A stretch of 7,361 nt of DNA from Myxococcota bacterium. Its GTDB lineage: Bacteria; Myxococcota; Polyangia; GCA-2747355; JAKLHH01. This document shows positions 6,108 through 7,361 of the stretch, piece by piece; position 1 is the first letter of the stretch, and every line of letters starts with the position of its first letter. The stretch is from positions 1-7,361 of the forward strand of contig JAKLHH010000353.1 in the NCBI GenBank assembly GCA_022710245.1. The letters are read 5' to 3'. Made by a program: the position numbers and the translations under genes. The notes beneath the pieces are model-generated. The model worked only from the letters and a program-made list of their open reading frames with translations. It searched no databases and was not told the origin of the DNA.

Positions 6108-6755
6108 CTACTCGTCGGAGATGAGCCCGCGGCGGAGCGCGTAGCGGGTCAGCGCGGCGGTGTCGTGGAGGTCGAGCTTCTGCATCAGGCGGGTGCGGTG
6201 GGTGTCGACGGTCTTCGGCGCGACGCCGAGGCGCTCGGCGATCTCACGGTTGGTGAGCCCCTCGGCCACGAGCTGCAGCACCTCGCGCTCGCGGGCGGTC
6301 AGCCGCTCGAGGTCATCGACCGGGCGCGCCGCGCCGCCGTCGAGCGCGTCGGCCTCGACCACCCGCCTCGCCTCGGGGCCGAGGAAGCGCTCGCCGGCCG
6401 CCACCGCGCGGAGCGCGCGCACCAGGTCCTCGAGGCCCGGGCCCTTGACCAGGTAGCCCGCGGCGCCGGCCCGGAGCGCCGGGCGGACGTACTCGGGCGC
6501 GGCGTGCATGGAGAGCACCACGACCCGCGTGGCGGGCGCGAGCTCGCGCACGCGGCGGAGGGCCTCGACCCCGTTGAGGCCCGGCATCGAGAGGTCGAGG
6601 AGCAGCAGGTCGGGGCGCTCGCGCACCACCGCGTCGATCGCGGCGCGACCGTCCGCGGCCTCGGCGACGACTTCGAGGTCCCCGGCCGCCCGCAGCACCG
6701 CGCGGAGCCCGGCGAGGACCACCGCGTGATCGTCAGCGATAACCACCCGGATCAT
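6108..6755 (-). CDS. NarL/FixJ-family response regulator
   Basis: This 215-residue DNA-binding response regulator has an N-terminal receiver domain (about 2-118) with the acidic pocket D8-D9, the phosphorylation site D54 in LLLLDLSMPG, the switch residue S82 and the conserved K104. An Ala/Asp-rich linker leads to a LuxR-type helix-turn-helix at about 148-212, with the family signature LTAREREVLQLVAEGLTNRE followed by IAERLGVAPKTVDTHRTRLM. The length is typical and all key residues are present, so it should be functional. Its ATG overlaps the TGA of the kinase gene upstream (ATGA) and GGAGGAGGG lies just before it inside the kinase gene, indicating translational coupling and a shared operon. 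It most likely accepts phosphate from that kinase and acts as a transcription factor. No target operator can be assigned from this window. Confidence 0.95.
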   Translation of the reverse strand: MIRVVIADDHAVVLAGLRAVLRAAGDLEVVAEAADGRAAIDAVVRERPDLLLLDLSMPGLNGVEALRRVRELAPATRVVVLSMHAAPEYVRPALRAGAAGYLVKGPGLEDLVRALRAVAAGERFLGPEARRVVEADALDGGAARPVDDLERLTAREREVLQLVAEGLTNREIAERLGVAPKTVDTHRTRLMQKLDLHDTAALTRYALRRGLISDE

Positions 6756-7361
6756 GACAGGCCCTCCTCCCCCGCTTCGAGGAGCGGGAAGGTGACGAGC
6801 AAGGTGAGGCCGCCGCTCGCGGGGGAGCGGAGCTGGACCTCTCCGCCGAGGAGCGCCGCGCGCTCGCGGATCCCGTCGAGGCCGTGGCCGCCGCGCTGCT
6901 CGCCCTCGAGGCCGCTCCCGTCATCGCTGATCTCCAGCCGCAGCGCGCGCCCGCCCTCCGGCCGCAGCTCGACGCGCACGCGCGCCGCGCCCGCGTGCCT
7001 GGCCACGTTGGTGAGCGCCTCCTGGACGATGCGATAGCAGGCCGTCTCCAGCTCGGGGCGGATCGCCGGGAGCCCGGCGGCGAGCTCGCAGCTCACCTCG
7101 AGGCCGGTGGCGTCCCCGAACGCCTCGCAGTGGCGCTCCAGCGCGCCGGCGAGGCCAAGCTCGGCGAGCGCGGGTGGCGCCAGCGCGCTGGTCGAGCGGC
7201 GCACCTCCTCGAGCGCCTCGTCGAGGCGCTCGGCGATGCGGCCCAGCTGCTCGGGCGCGCCGCCGGCGGCGCGGAGCGCGAGGAGCTCGAGGCGGGCCGC
7301 GGTGATGGCCTGCCCTGCGCCGTCGTGGAGCTCGCGCGCGATGCGGCGGCGGTCCTCTTCC
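6752..7361 (-). CDS. Sensor histidine kinase, HisKA_3/NarX-DesK type (C-terminal part)
   Basis: The frame is open from the right edge to a TGA at 6752-6754, giving 202 complete residues of the catalytic core; the sensor part is outside the window. The dimerisation/phosphoacceptor box reads RRRIARELHDGAGQAITAAR, with the phosphoacceptor His encoded at 7325-7327. The ATPase domain follows with the N-box QEALTNVARHAGA, the G1 box DDGSGLE and the G2 region GHGLDGIRERAALLGG. This architecture is the HisKA_3 plus HATPase_c class that pairs with NarL-type regulators, as found directly downstream with a four-base stop/start overlap. An internal GTG at 7204 is not the start, because the essential His box lies upstream of it in the same open frame. 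All visible catalytic motifs are intact. The stimulus cannot be inferred without the N-terminal region. Confidence 0.95.
   Translation of the reverse strand, partial: EEDRRRIARELHDGAGQAITAARLELLALRAAGGAPEQLGRIAERLDEALEEVRRSTSALAPPALAELGLAGALERHCEAFGDATGLEVSCELAAGLPAIRPELETACYRIVQEALTNVARHAGAARVRVELRPEGGRALRLEISDDGSGLEGEQRGGHGLDGIRERAALLGGEVQLRSPASGGLTLLVTFPLLEAGEEGLS

Noticed and set aside
6092..6137. GGCTCA...TGAGCC inverted repeat across the convergent stops as a bidirectional terminator
   Set aside because: Only six base pairs with a large loop and no T-run; not distinguishable from chance.
6752..7204. Histidine kinase as a short 150-residue protein starting at GTG 7204
   Set aside because: The frame stays open upstream to the window edge and contains the essential His phosphoacceptor box.

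Overview
This high-GC window (G/C at most third codon positions) looks like chromosome from a member of the Myxococcota or a close relative. The evidence is a MopE-type repeat protein ending in a MYXO-CTERM-like sorting tail, a PEGA-like protein with a short cysteine cluster, and a propeller-like lipoprotein. No rRNA, convincing tRNA, insertion sequence, CRISPR array or phage gene was seen.

Layout. (1) Bases 1-265, minus: the N-terminal part of an exported protein whose sequence after the signal peptide resembles the start of cytidine deaminases; it runs off the left edge. (2) 266-401: a gap holding a strong hairpin just after the next gene's stop. (3) 402-2732, minus: a 776-residue exported protein with about three CARDB-like domains, seven six-cysteine MopE-like repeats and a MYXO-CTERM-like tail. 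(4) 2733-2846: a divergent control region with a good minus-strand promoter candidate. (5) 2847-4109 and 4106-5473, plus: a two-gene operon with an ATGA overlap, encoding a PEGA-like membrane-anchored protein and a predicted lipoprotein. The lipoprotein's start lies in a perfect array of five 18-bp repeats. (6) 5474-5639: a gap with two hairpins and a promoter placed so that the next mRNA may be leaderless. (7) 5640-6104, plus: a nucleoside 2-deoxyribosyltransferase-like protein. (8) 6108-7361, minus: a NarL-type response regulator and its histidine kinase, overlapping by ATGA, with the kinase running off the right edge.

The middle three genes all encode envelope or surface proteins and share a divergent promoter region, so they may form one cell-surface unit, but no biochemical role can be read from them. 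The deoxyribosyltransferase-like gene stands alone and meets the response-regulator gene tail to tail with three bases between stop codons. The kinase/regulator pair is a classic two-component system whose input domain lies outside the window. The least ordinary signals are the repeat array across the lipoprotein start, the paired loss of cysteines in two MopE repeats, and the apparent export signal on a deaminase-like protein.
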